NCBI GenBank assembly: GCA_016213425.1 | Contig: JACRAI010000133.1 | Coordinates: 1 to 12,927 of the forward strand | Direction of reading: 5' to 3' | DNA from: an archaeon | Lineage (GTDB): Archaea > Nanobdellota > Nanobdellia > Woesearchaeales > ARS49 | DNA length: 12,927 bases | The notes under the pieces: generated by a model | The model's database searches: none | The model's input: the letters and a program-made list of their open reading frames with translations, nothing else | What the model was told of the DNA's origin: nothing | Made by a program: the position numbers and the translations under genes | Shown: in pieces, positions 1-6,632 of the stretch | Layout of the letters: the number at the start of each line of letters is the position of its first letter | Numbering within the stretch: the stretch's first letter is position 1

Positions 1-84
1 ATCGAACCTTTCAATAGCTTTCTCAAACAAATCTAGCAACTTATCTAGCTTTTCATGCAATCCTTCAACATCATCATTACTCAT
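1..84 (-). CDS. 5' end of an unknown gene (partial)
   Basis: ATG at 84-82 opens a frame of 28 codons that runs off the left edge of the window without a stop. The visible residues begin MSNDDVEGLHEKLDKLLD and continue as a charged amphipathic segment with leucines in heptad-like spacing, so an N-terminal helix or coiled coil is likely. A GAGG Shine-Dalgarno site lies on the minus strand at 90-93, five nucleotides before the ATG. A TATA box at 119-126 lies about 38 nt upstream, so this transcript should have a short leader, unlike most genes here. The family cannot be named from this fragment. Confidence 0.6.
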   Translation of the reverse strand, partial: MSNDDVEGLHEKLDKLLDLFEKAIERFD

Positions 85-118
85 TTTCGCCTCTTTTACA
101 TAAATAAGGTAAAGGTTG

Positions 119-126
119 TTTATAAA
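119..126 (-). promoter_or_regulatory. TATA box for the partial gene at 1-84
   Basis: On the minus strand TTTATAAA is preceded by AAACC, a BRE-like context. It overlaps the stop codon (122-120) of the upstream membrane-protein gene, so the downstream gene has its own promoter placed exactly at the end of the metG operon. Confidence 0.6.
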
Positions 127-707
127 GGTTTCTCAGCAAGAAAATGAGCTAAAATAATCGAGACAACAGACAATAACAAACTAAATCCAACAATGTGCAA
201 AAAGAACAAATAAAAGAATTTCTGATTAAACACTTGAACCATAACATAACTACTTGGAAAACTCCATTGACCGGTAAAAAATACTTCGTGAAATTTAATG
301 AATAACCAATTAAAAGGCAAAATTGCAAATAAAAACAATAAAATGAAGTGCAGTAAACTTCCATAGATCAAAATTTGCCTAGTTATATTGAAAACATGCA
401 TTATCAGTAAAAAAATAAACAAAACGTTCAAAACAAATATTTTATCTTTTACTTCAAACATATGATTCACTTCTTCTTGCTGGAAACCTTGAATGAAATC
501 AGTCTTATACTCCAAATAATCAATTGTTTTCTGCCCAAATTCTTGAGCTTGCTGATGTGCATTGCTGAAAGAAAATAAAACGTTGTAAAAATACGGATTA
601 AAAATTAAGAGAAAAGAACTCAGCAATAAAATAAAAATAGGAAAACACAAGATCAAAGAAGCATTCTTAAAATTTGCAACACTAAAACTTGTAACTCTAA
701 ACCTCAA
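120..707 (-). CDS. Lit/DUF1461-like integral membrane protein
   Basis: This is a 195-residue membrane protein with about four hydrophobic helices (roughly residues 17-37, 89-107, 112-131 and 165-190). Between helices 1 and 2 it has EEVNHMFEVKD (His82), and after helix 3 it has FHEVFFTGQW (His140). These fit the E..H(M/L).(D/E)VK and FHE..F...W signatures of the DUF1461/TIGR01906 family. That family includes the bacterial lipoprotein intramolecular transacylase Lit, which moves an acyl chain within the N-terminal cysteine of lipoproteins; two histidines are thought to be catalytic there. The start is TTG at 707-705, chosen because a GGAGGT SD lies seven nucleotides upstream and overlaps the metG stop codon, implying translational coupling to metG. 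Family membership rests on motif recall; the substrate in an archaeon is unknown. Confidence 0.75.
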   Translation of the reverse strand: MRFRVTSFSVANFKNASLILCFPIFILLLSSFLLIFNPYFYNVLFSFSNAHQQAQEFGQKTIDYLEYKTDFIQGFQQEEVNHMFEVKDKIFVLNVLFIFLLIMHVFNITRQILIYGSLLHFILLFLFAILPFNWLFIKFHEVFFTGQWSFPSSYVMVQVFNQKFFYLFFLHIVGFSLLLSVVSIILAHFLAEKPL

Positions 708-714
708 ACCCCGA

Positions 715-720
715 ACCTCC
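715..720 (-). promoter_or_regulatory. Shine-Dalgarno site deciding a TTG start
   Basis: GGAGGT on the minus strand, seven nucleotides before the TTG at 707. It overlaps the metG TAG stop (722-720), so terminating ribosomes are delivered to the next start. Confidence 0.75.
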
Positions 721-3335
721 TATCTTATTTTCGCCCCATCAGGTAAATCAATACTTACTCCTTTTAACTCTTTTCCTTCGCAATATGCTTTTTTGTTCTT
801 TACTTCTAATTTTAATTTAGAAAAATCTTCTATCGTTATTTGTTCATTATTTGGTTTTGTTCCTTCAATTTCTACTTGATCGCCCGGATTGCCTGAAGGT
901 TCAAGAATTTTAACTATTCCATCTTTTTCAGCAGCTAAAAGCATTCCTTGACTTTCTACACCTCTAATATTTGCAGGCTTCAAGTTTGAAATTATCACTA
1001 ATTTTTTGCCTAATAACACTTCTTTTTTGTAAGCACTTTTTATTCCACCAACTAACTGCCTTTTTTCTCCGCATAGATCTAACTTCAGAACGTACAATTT
1101 GTCCGCTGCAGGATGATCTTCAACTGATTCTATCTTTGCTACTTTCAAATTTAAAAGCGATTTATCCTGGAAAGAGTTTTGTTTTTCTTCCTTTCCATTA
1201 AATGTCCTTATGAGTTCAGCAGTTTCTTTCAAAGCGTTTTGCATTTGAGAATCATTTATTTTCTTATTGCCGAATAAAATCAAAAAGATGTGTTTTGTGT
1301 TTGTGTCTGTTTTTGTTTGGTTGCATTGTTTGGAAAGTCTTCCAAGTATTTTTTCTTCATCAGAATAAACTATCTCTCCTGCTTTGAGAATTTCTTTGTT
1401 TCCTTCCAAAGACAAGAATTCTTCTCCTTCTTTAGATAACCTGACAATTACTTTTCCTTTTATTTTGTTAACATCGTGTGTCGCAATAGAAGTAAGTGTT
1501 TTGACAGACATTATGTTATAGACATCAACAACTGCATTTATTTGAGGTAAGTTGTTTTCTTTTATTAATTTTATCAAGCTAACAACTGAATTAGGATTTT
1601 TGTATTTATCTAAACCTGCTTTTTCTTGAATTTTGTCATACTCTTCAACAACTTCTTTATTTTCATATTTTTGCAAATTTTCTTTCAACTCTTTCTTCAT
1701 TTTTTCTATTATTTCACTCTTTTTCCTTATCTTTAAACCATTTATTTGAGTTGCAAAAACTTTAATTCCTAAATTTTTAACTTCTTGAGAAACTTCTAAT
1801 TCTATTTCTGGAATTTTTTCTTTTTTTTCAACAAATTCCAACTTCTTAAAAAGTATTTGAGGTTCTTCTATTTTTCCTTTAGTTGTTTTCTTGAATTTTG
1901 CATCTTTGAAAGATTTTATTTTTTGACCTATTTGTTTTGCTAATCTTTCTGAGCTTTCTGGGATAAATGAATAAGTCAGCAATGAAGTGATTCTTAAATT
2001 TTCTATTAAAACATAAAGTATTGTCCCTAATCTTTTTTTGTCTTGAACTTTCCAAGGCTCAGTCTTGTTAATATACGCATTGCATTCATGAACAAATTCC
2101 CAAATTATTTCTAGAGCTTTACTCCACTCATACTTTTGCATTTGCTCGTTAGTTCTGTCAAATAAAGTGTTTGCTTTTTGAATTAATTCTTCATCTTCTT
2201 TTTCAAATTTTGAAGGTTTCGGGATTTTTTTGCCAAAATTTTTCACAACTAAAGTATTGACTCTCTGCAGTAAATTTCCTAAAGCATTTGCGAGATCTGC
2301 ATTTGCTCGTTCAACAATTGTTTTTTCTGAAACATCTCCATCTTGTCCGGCGGGTATTTCTCTCATCAAGTAATACCTTACAGGATCAACTCCATAAGTA
2401 TCAATTAAATAAACAGGATCTATAACGTTACCAAGTGACTTGCTCATTTTTTGGCCATTAACCGTAAAATAACCATGCACGAACAAAGTTTTAGGTAGCT
2501 CATTGCCGGTTGCTAAAAGAAGTGCAGGCCAAATTGTCGAGTGTACTCTTATTATATCTCTTGCCATTAATTGAAGTTCAGGCGGCCAGAAAGCATCAAA
2601 TTTCTTCTTTATTATAAGACCAGTCAAATAATTCCAAAAAGCATCAACCCAGACAAAACAAGTGTGATTTTTATCAAATGGTAGTTCTATGCCCCAGTAT
2701 ACTTTCTCTTTTAATCTAGATATAGAAATATCCTTTAATCCTGAATTAATAAAGTTCATCACTTCATTTCTTACATTTTCAGGAATAATTTTATATTTTT
2801 CAGATTTTATTAATTCTGCAAGCTCGTTCTGAAATGAGGATAATTTAAATAAATAAGACTCTTCTTTTCTTAGCTCAGGTTTTCTCTTATGTAATGGGCA
2901 AACACCATCTACTAAATCACTCTGTGTTAAATATTGTTCGCAGCCTATACAGTAATAAGATTCATAATACCCTTTATAGATAAATTTTTTTTCATAAAGC
3001 GCTTGTAAAATTTTTTTAACTTCTTCCTCATGCTTTTTATCTGTTGTTCGTATAAAATTGTCATTACTTATGTTGGCCAACTTAAAAGCTGCTTCAAACT
3101 TTTTTGCAATTTCATCTACAAACACTTTAGGACTTTTACCTACTTTTTCTGCAGTTTCCTGAATCTTTTGCCCGTGCTCGTCAGTTCCAGTTAAGAAAAA
3201 AACTTTATTACCTTGCAATCTATTCCATCTGGCCAAAACATCAGCAATTATTGTAGTGTACGCTGACCCTAAATGAGGGTCTCCGTTCACATAATATATT
3301 GGGGTAGTTATATAAAACGTTTTTTTATTTTTCAT
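720..3335 (-). CDS. metG: Methionyl-tRNA synthetase fused to a B3/B4 editing-like domain and a C-terminal tRNA-binding OB domain
   Basis: This 871-residue class I synthetase charges tRNA-Met in the cytosol. The HIGH motif is HLGS at 21-24. There is a single zinc knuckle (C129, C132, C146, H149), and KMSKS is at 296-300. The CxxC...CPxH knuckle and the SGLKDISISR/VWVDAFWNYL segments match the bacterial (Thermus-like) MetRS rather than the two-knuckle archaeal form, suggesting transfer. The anticodon-binding helical domain ends near 480. Residues about 515-715 then match the B3/B4 domain of PheRS-beta and of free-standing B3/4 proteins (key stretches LPQINAVVDVYNIMSVKTL and AGEIVYSDEEKILGR). 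Residues about 726-825 are a Trbp111/EMAPII-type OB domain (HPAADKLYVL, RGVESQGMLLAAE). The last 45 residues resemble the small EMAPII-type C-terminal cap. The start codon lies inside the 3' end of the upstream small gene (11-nt overlap). Confidence 0.96.
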   Translation of the reverse strand: MKNKKTFYITTPIYYVNGDPHLGSAYTTIIADVLARWNRLQGNKVFFLTGTDEHGQKIQETAEKVGKSPKVFVDEIAKKFEAAFKLANISNDNFIRTTDKKHEEEVKKILQALYEKKFIYKGYYESYYCIGCEQYLTQSDLVDGVCPLHKRKPELRKEESYLFKLSSFQNELAELIKSEKYKIIPENVRNEVMNFINSGLKDISISRLKEKVYWGIELPFDKNHTCFVWVDAFWNYLTGLIIKKKFDAFWPPELQLMARDIIRVHSTIWPALLLATGNELPKTLFVHGYFTVNGQKMSKSLGNVIDPVYLIDTYGVDPVRYYLMREIPAGQDGDVSEKTIVERANADLANALGNLLQRVNTLVVKNFGKKIPKPSKFEKEDEELIQKANTLFDRTNEQMQKYEWSKALEIIWEFVHECNAYINKTEPWKVQDKKRLGTILYVLIENLRITSLLTYSFIPESSERLAKQIGQKIKSFKDAKFKKTTKGKIEEPQILFKKLEFVEKKEKIPEIELEVSQEVKNLGIKVFATQINGLKIRKKSEIIEKMKKELKENLQKYENKEVVEEYDKIQEKAGLDKYKNPNSVVSLIKLIKENNLPQINAVVDVYNIMSVKTLTSIATHDVNKIKGKVIVRLSKEGEEFLSLEGNKEILKAGEIVYSDEEKILGRLSKQCNQTKTDTNTKHIFLILFGNKKINDSQMQNALKETAELIRTFNGKEEKQNSFQDKSLLNLKVAKIESVEDHPAADKLYVLKLDLCGEKRQLVGGIKSAYKKEVLLGKKLVIISNLKPANIRGVESQGMLLAAEKDGIVKILEPSGNPGDQVEIEGTKPNNEQITIEDFSKLKLEVKNKKAYCEGKELKGVSIDLPDGAKIR

Positions 3336-3599
3336 GTTCTCTTAAAATGAGATTATTAATTGCAATATTTAAATCTTTTAGTTTATCTTTGTGTTTTAGG
3401 TGTTTTTTTAGTTCAGAAAATAACTTAATTAAATCTTCTCTCCTACTCACTCTTAAACTACAATAATTATTTCTGTACACGTACCCTTCACTGTTCTTTT
3501 TACCTTTCCTGTTGTCAACAATTATTTTTCCAGAATTTATTCTATATTTCAATAAACCTTTTTTAATAGCTGTTCAGAAATTTTTAGATTTCTTGGCAT
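3325..3599 (-). pseudogene. Small gene upstream of metG, frame-interrupted at an A_AAA_AAG slippery site
   Basis: A TATA box at 3623-3630 points to ATG 3599-3597 as a leaderless start. That frame reads MPRNLKISEQLLKKVY and stops at 3551-3549. It crosses the heptamer A AAA AAG (3564-3558) in the zero frame. A -1 slip there continues as GLLKYRINSGK... to the stop at 3327-3325, giving a 91-residue basic protein. The rest of the frame is intact, overlaps the metG start by 11 nt, and has no SD before its only local start (TTG 3552). The middle part (YRNNYCSLRVSRREDLIKLF followed by a lysine-rich helix) faintly recalls the C-terminal half of a LAGLIDADG domain, but the LAGLIDADG motif is absent, so no function is assigned. 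It could be a programmed frameshift, a decayed gene, or a one-base homopolymer error in the assembly. Confidence 0.5.
3366..3373 (-). promoter_or_regulatory. Possible internal TATA box for metG
   Basis: TTTAAATA preceded by AAAAGA on the minus strand, centred about 34 nt before the metG ATG. It would give metG a short leader independent of the upstream small gene. AT-rich sequence makes chance matches likely. Confidence 0.35.
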
Positions 3600-3622
3600 T
3601 TTATGCGGTTAAATAGCGCAAC

Positions 3623-3630
3623 CATATAAA
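3623..3630 (-). promoter_or_regulatory. TATA box of the small gene-metG-Lit-like operon
   Basis: TTTATATG preceded by an A-rich BRE-like run on the minus strand, centred 27-28 nt before ATG 3599. It is divergent from the box at 3659-3666. Confidence 0.6.
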
Positions 3631-3658
3631 CTTTTTTATCAATAAGAGTTGTGAAACA

Positions 3659-3666
3659 TTTATAAA
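3659..3666 (+). promoter_or_regulatory. TATA box for the HAD-like gene
   Basis: TTTATAAA preceded by GAAACA, centred about 28 nt upstream of ATG 3691. Confidence 0.6.
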
Positions 3667-3690
3667 GTTTTTCACATAATTTTTAGGTAA

Positions 3691-4383
3691 ATGAGATATT
3701 TAATTCCTAGAACTAAAAATATTTGGGTTGCCAGCCAGCGCGAAGAAACTGTTTTGAGAGATAGGATACTAAACGCGGATGTTTGCTTGAGCGATATGGA
3801 TGATACAGATACACAACCAACAGCACGTTTAATTATAACAACAGGCTGGAAAAGATACTTTTTAAACCCAAAATTTATATCTTGGTTGATAAATGAAAAA
3901 TTAAGAAATAATGGAAAAGATTCTTGGCGTAATTACAAGAATTTTTTTATAGATGAAGAAGAAAGAGAAAGGATAAAACAGGTATTCACACTTGAAATTG
4001 TTAAAAACTTACTTTTACCGGGAGTAGAAGAATTTTATTCTTTGCTTAAGTGTCCTAAAGTGTACATTTCAAGAAACCTTCAAGAAATCGTTAGTGCTGT
4101 CGGCGAAACATTAAAGTTCGATGAAGTTAGGGGCGAATCATTAGATAAAGAAAAAGAAGTTGAGCAATTTATTGAAAAAAATCCTCACTTCAAACATTAT
4201 ATAGTTAAAGGAGACTCACACTATGATGAAGGAATGCTTAACGCATTAAAATTTTACAAAGAAAGAGGAAAAATCGAAGAATACACAAGCATTTGGGTCT
4301 CCAAAGAGCCTAATTTGAGCGATAAATTTGATGTGAATATAGGATATGATTATACAGGATTAGTAGACTTATTAAATAAGTAG
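3691..4383 (+). CDS. HAD-superfamily phosphatase-like protein
   Basis: This 230-residue soluble protein carries the HAD fold motifs in order. Motif I is SDMDDTDT, with D35 as the likely nucleophile and D37 as the acid/base. A helical cap-like insertion covers roughly residues 45-110. Motif II is the serine in VYISRN (S127). A lysine around 152-154 could serve as motif III. Motif IV is GDSHYDEGM (D175 and D179). Members of this superfamily hydrolyse phosphate esters or phosphoanhydrides; the substrate cannot be told from sequence. A TATA box about 28 nt before the ATG makes it effectively leaderless. The next gene (a kinase-like protein) is in the same direction but has its own promoter, so joint function is only possible. 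The fold call is fairly secure; the specific activity is not. Confidence 0.75.
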   Translation: MRYLIPRTKNIWVASQREETVLRDRILNADVCLSDMDDTDTQPTARLIITTGWKRYFLNPKFISWLINEKLRNNGKDSWRNYKNFFIDEEERERIKQVFTLEIVKNLLLPGVEEFYSLLKCPKVYISRNLQEIVSAVGETLKFDEVRGESLDKEKEVEQFIEKNPHFKHYIVKGDSHYDEGMLNALKFYKERGKIEEYTSIWVSKEPNLSDKFDVNIGYDYTGLVDLLNK

Positions 4384-4413
4384 CCACATTCTTCAACGCA
4401 ATTACTAAGAAAC

Positions 4414-4421
4414 CTTTAAAA
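4414..4421 (+). promoter_or_regulatory. TATA box for the APH-like kinase gene
   Basis: CTTTAAAA preceded by GAAAC, centred 27-28 nt before ATG 4445. No SD precedes that ATG, so a leaderless mRNA fits. Confidence 0.55.
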
Positions 4422-4444
4422 GCAATCTAACAATTTTATAATAC

Positions 4445-5251
4445 ATGAATTTACCGAAAGAAGTTATTGAAGTTTACGGAATTACTGGTGAAGTAAAAAG
4501 GTTTGAAGGAGGCAGAGGTACGACTTATCTTGTTGGAGAAACTGTGTTTAAACCTGTTGCTAATGAAGCAGAAATTCAATGGATTGCAGAAACTTTTAAT
4601 AAAATAAGAACTAATCAAATTAGGTTTCCAAAATATTTGAGGTCAACTAAGGATAACTGGGTTGAAAAAGGATGGTCTGCGTATCATTATCTTGATGGTG
4701 AAACTTACAAAAAAAATTGGAAAGACAAAATAAGAGTCTGCGATAAGTTTCACAGAATAATAAAAAATATTCCTTGTCCAGATTTTATAAAGAAAAAGAA
4801 TGATCCTTGGTCAAAAGCAGATAGAATTGCTTGGGGTGAAGCACCACTTGAATGTCATGAAAAAATCAAACCCCACGCAATAAAAATAATGAACCATATA
4901 AAACCAATTTCTTTAAACAACCAGTTAATTCACGGAGATATAGGAGGCAACATTCTTTTTTCTAAAGGAATGGCCCCTGCAGTTATTGATTTCTCACCTC
5001 ATTACAGACCTGCAGATTTTGCAACAGCAGTGCTTGTTGTAGATGCACTTGTATGGGGAAGAGCTTCAGAAAAAATACTCAATCTAGTTCAAGGAAAAAA
5101 AGAATTCGCGCAACTTCTTTTAAGGGCAGAATTAAGAAGAAGTTTAGAAATAGGCTTCTGCATAGAACACTTCGAAAAAGGAAACATTGATGAAATAAAC
5201 AAGCACGTAAGAACAATAGAGTTACTTTGTGATATTGCGGATACGTTTTAG
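4445..5251 (+). CDS. Aminoglycoside phosphotransferase-like small-molecule kinase (TIGR02569-like)
   Basis: This 268-residue protein has the kinase-like fold of the APH/choline-kinase superfamily. The glycine-rich loop is GGRGTTYLVGE (22-32). The ATP-binding lysine is K36 in VFKP, and its partner is probably E43 in EAEIQW. The segment FPKYLRSTKDNWVEKGWSAY resembles the uncharacterised TIGR02569 group. The catalytic loop is HGDIGGN (H163, D165, N169). The metal-binding motif is IDFSPHYRPAD, with D182 in DFS rather than DFG. These enzymes transfer phosphate from ATP to a hydroxyl of a small molecule; many genomic members have nothing to do with antibiotic resistance, and the substrate here is unknown. 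It ends six bases from the convergent tRNA-Pro. The start is set by the leaderless promoter spacing. Confidence 0.75.
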   Translation: MNLPKEVIEVYGITGEVKRFEGGRGTTYLVGETVFKPVANEAEIQWIAETFNKIRTNQIRFPKYLRSTKDNWVEKGWSAYHYLDGETYKKNWKDKIRVCDKFHRIIKNIPCPDFIKKKNDPWSKADRIAWGEAPLECHEKIKPHAIKIMNHIKPISLNNQLIHGDIGGNILFSKGMAPAVIDFSPHYRPADFATAVLVVDALVWGRASEKILNLVQGKKEFAQLLLRAELRRSLEIGFCIEHFEKGNIDEINKHVRTIELLCDIADTF

Positions 5252-5257
5252 AAAAAA
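5252..5257 (-). terminator. Oligo-T terminator after tRNA-Pro
   Basis: The minus strand has T6 immediately after the tRNA 3' end, the usual archaeal U-tract termination signal. It sits in the 6-nt gap before the convergent kinase stop codon. Confidence 0.55.
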
Positions 5258-5333
5258 TGGGATCGGTGAGATTCGAACTCACGACCACACGCACCCCAAG
5301 CGTGCATTCTAAGCCAAGCTGAACTACGACCCC
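5258..5333 (-). tRNA. tRNA-Pro, anticodon GGG
   Basis: Read on the minus strand, this 76-nt sequence folds as a cloverleaf. The acceptor stem is GGGGTCG/CGATCCC with discriminator A and no encoded CCA. The D arm has GTTC...GAAT with GG in the loop. The anticodon stem is CACGC/GCGTG around loop TTGGGGT, giving anticodon GGG at 5295-5297. The T arm is GTGAG-TTCGAAT-CTCAC. There is no intron. GGG reads CCC and CCU/CCC by wobble. The cognate synthetase gene proS starts 1.3 kb away. A T6 tract follows directly as a terminator. Confidence 0.95.
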
Positions 5334-5362
5334 AAAATGATTTATATTTAGAGTTTAGATTT

Positions 5363-5431
5363 GAAGTTATTAAGATTTTCTTAATAATCAAAAGAAGTTA
5401 TTTTAAAACTATTCTGTTTTATTGAAGTTAT
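5363..5431. repeat. Three direct GAAGTTAT repeats and a 15-bp palindrome
   Basis: GAAGTTAT occurs at 5363-5370, 5394-5401 and 5424-5431, spaced 31 and 30 bp, about three helical turns apart. The second copy touches the TATA box (5401-5408) and the third contains the start codon of the 5430 gene. Between the first two lies the perfect inverted repeat TTAAGATTTTCTTAA (5370-5384). This looks like an operator region between tRNA-Pro and the divergent membrane-protein gene, but no regulator can be named. Confidence 0.4.
5401..5408 (+). promoter_or_regulatory. TATA box for the KRHNP/EF-hand membrane protein
   Basis: TTTTAAAA centred about 25-26 nt before ATG 5430, consistent with a leaderless transcript. 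Confidence 0.5.
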
Positions 5432-5972
5432 GGCAAAGAAAAGACATAATCCACCAATATATGATGAAACACCTTTAGAAGAAAAGGTTGTGGATGTCCC
5501 TGCCGTTTTTGTGAAGCCTGAGGAAAAAGTTATTAGCATGCCGACTGTTTTTTCAAAAGGAGACCTTAATAGTTTAATTCCAACAGTTCTCGAAGAAAAA
5601 AGTCCTTTTGAGAAATTCTTACACTACACCGGAAGAGCACTTTTATTTGCAGTGGGGGGAGCAGTTTTTTATGGTATTTTTACTGGAGCACAAATCGCAG
5701 GTGAAGTAGGAATAAAAAATGAACAAATAAATAGGGAGTTCAGAAAAGCGTACAATGAAGCAACAAGCAAGTATGCAGATACAAATTCTGATGGTGTGTT
5801 AAGCTCAGAAGAACTCGATGTATTTGAGAAAATAATTCTATCCGAACACGGAATTGATACTTCTGGAAGAGTTAACTTAAAACACGGTTCAATGCCGTAC
5901 TTGGACAATAGCACTGAAAGAGTTTCTAAAGAAACAGTTATTGAATGGTTGAAAGAGTATAAAGGTCAGTAG
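5430..5972 (+). CDS. Membrane protein with N-terminal KKRHNPPI motif and an EF-hand
   Basis: This 180-residue protein is not a family I recognise. Residues 3-10 are KKRHNPPI, the motif that also ends three proteins at 11126-12250. Residues 20-56 contain three similar short segments, DVPAVFVK (22-29), SMPTVFSK (36-43) and LIPTVLEEK (49-57). One transmembrane helix covers about 68-92. The basic N-terminus suggests the tag side is cytoplasmic and the C-terminal half is outside. Residues 117-128, DTNSDGVLSSEE, form a canonical 12-residue EF-hand loop (D1, N3, D5, G6, S9, E12), so Ca2+ binding is likely. A weaker EF-like segment may lie around 158-175. It has its own promoter and overlaps the convergent vapC stop by 7 nt. 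Composition matches its neighbours. Confidence 0.75.
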   Translation: MAKKRHNPPIYDETPLEEKVVDVPAVFVKPEEKVISMPTVFSKGDLNSLIPTVLEEKSPFEKFLHYTGRALLFAVGGAVFYGIFTGAQIAGEVGIKNEQINREFRKAYNEATSKYADTNSDGVLSSEELDVFEKIILSEHGIDTSGRVNLKHGSMPYLDNSTERVSKETVIEWLKEYKGQ

Positions 5973-6358
5973 GTTTCTACTTCTAAACCTTTAATTCTTG
6001 AGAAGTCTTTCACATTTCTTGTTAACAATTTATCTTTTTTTTCCAAAGCAATTCCTGCAATCATACTATCAATCACACCTATAGATTTTCCTTCATTTAT
6101 TAAATTTCCATCAATTTCCCCTGCTTTTTCTGCACTATTATTATCAAAATTTACAACTAACTGACCTTCCAATATTTTAATCACCTTGTTTCTTTCCTGC
6201 TGTGGCTTTTTACTTCTTGCCAAGCCACTAAATAATTCAAATATAGTGGGCGCAGTTATTAATTGTGGCTCTCCTTTTCCCACAAGATCAAATAATTTAG
6301 CAACTGCACTAGCATCATTGTCCATAACATCTATCAAAAATGTTGTATCAAAGATCAT
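5966..6358 (-). CDS. vapC: VapC toxin, PIN-domain endoribonuclease
   Basis: This 130-residue PIN-domain protein has the expected acidic residues: D4 in MIFDTTFLID, E41 in APTIFELFSG, D97 in IGVIDSMIAGIAL and D118 in TRNVKDF. These coordinate Mg2+/Mn2+ for RNA cleavage. Known VapC toxins cut tRNA or rRNA and are silenced by VapB; the target of this one is not visible. Its ATG overlaps the vapB stop as ATGA (6358-6355), so the pair is translationally coupled in the standard antitoxin-first order. Length is typical of the family, and it looks intact. Confidence 0.9.
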   Translation of the reverse strand: MIFDTTFLIDVMDNDASAVAKLFDLVGKGEPQLITAPTIFELFSGLARSKKPQQERNKVIKILEGQLVVNFDNNSAEKAGEIDGNLINEGKSIGVIDSMIAGIALEKKDKLLTRNVKDFSRIKGLEVETY

Positions 6359-6588
6359 TTTAGTCTGTCAGCAGTTTTATCAACCTGCTTTCTTAACCTC
6401 TTTCTTAACTCAGTAATTGATTCACGTAATTCGTTAGCTTCACCTTTTGACAATATACCGACTAAATCTAAAATTGAATGTTTACCTGTGAGACGATTAA
6501 TAACATCACTGAAGCTTTCTTTATGCTCTTTAAGAGAAAACAATTTCTCATATGCATTATTAGTTATGGTTATGGTTTTTGTTGCCAT
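6355..6588 (-). CDS. vapB: VapB-type antitoxin
   Basis: This 77-residue protein begins MATKTITITNNAYEKL and continues with KEHKESFSDVINRLTG, the signature of archaeal VapB antitoxins (PF02697-like). The N-terminal strand and helix should form the DNA-binding ribbon-helix-helix/AbrB-like part, and the basic helical C-terminus (residues about 45-77) should wrap VapC. ATG 6588 is chosen over an in-frame TTG farther upstream because a TATA box at 6611-6618 lies 26-27 nt before it and the family consensus begins here. A perfect palindrome at 6601-6610 between TATA box and start is a likely autoregulatory operator. Confidence 0.88.
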   Translation of the reverse strand: MATKTITITNNAYEKLFSLKEHKESFSDVINRLTGKHSILDLVGILSKGEANELRESITELRKRLRKQVDKTADRLK

Positions 6589-6600
6589 AGCAAATAAGTG

Positions 6601-6610
6601 CACGTACGTG
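6601..6610. promoter_or_regulatory. Palindrome, candidate VapBC operator
   Basis: CACGTACGTG is a perfect 10-bp palindrome, GC-rich against an AT-rich background, lying between the vapB TATA box and start codon. VapBC complexes typically repress their own promoter at such sites. Confidence 0.55.
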
Positions 6611-6618
6611 TATTTAAA
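6611..6618 (-). promoter_or_regulatory. TATA box of vapBC
   Basis: TTTAAATA preceded by AAAGA on the minus strand, centred 26-27 nt before ATG 6588. Confidence 0.6.
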
Positions 6619-6632
6619 TCTTTCGCAAAAAC

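Noticed and set aside
3325..3599. Homing endonuclease gene
   Set aside because: Only a faint likeness to the second half of a LAGLIDADG domain. The catalytic LAGLIDADG motif is absent and no intron or intein is present in metG.
4445..5251. Antibiotic-resistance aminoglycoside kinase
   Set aside because: Only the general APH fold motifs are present. The closest recalled group (TIGR02569) is uncharacterised, and there is no resistance context.
5339..5350. TTTATATTTA as the tRNA-Pro TATA box
   Set aside because: It is only about 11 nt from the tRNA 5' end, too close for an archaeal TATA box. The true box may lie near 5367-5376.
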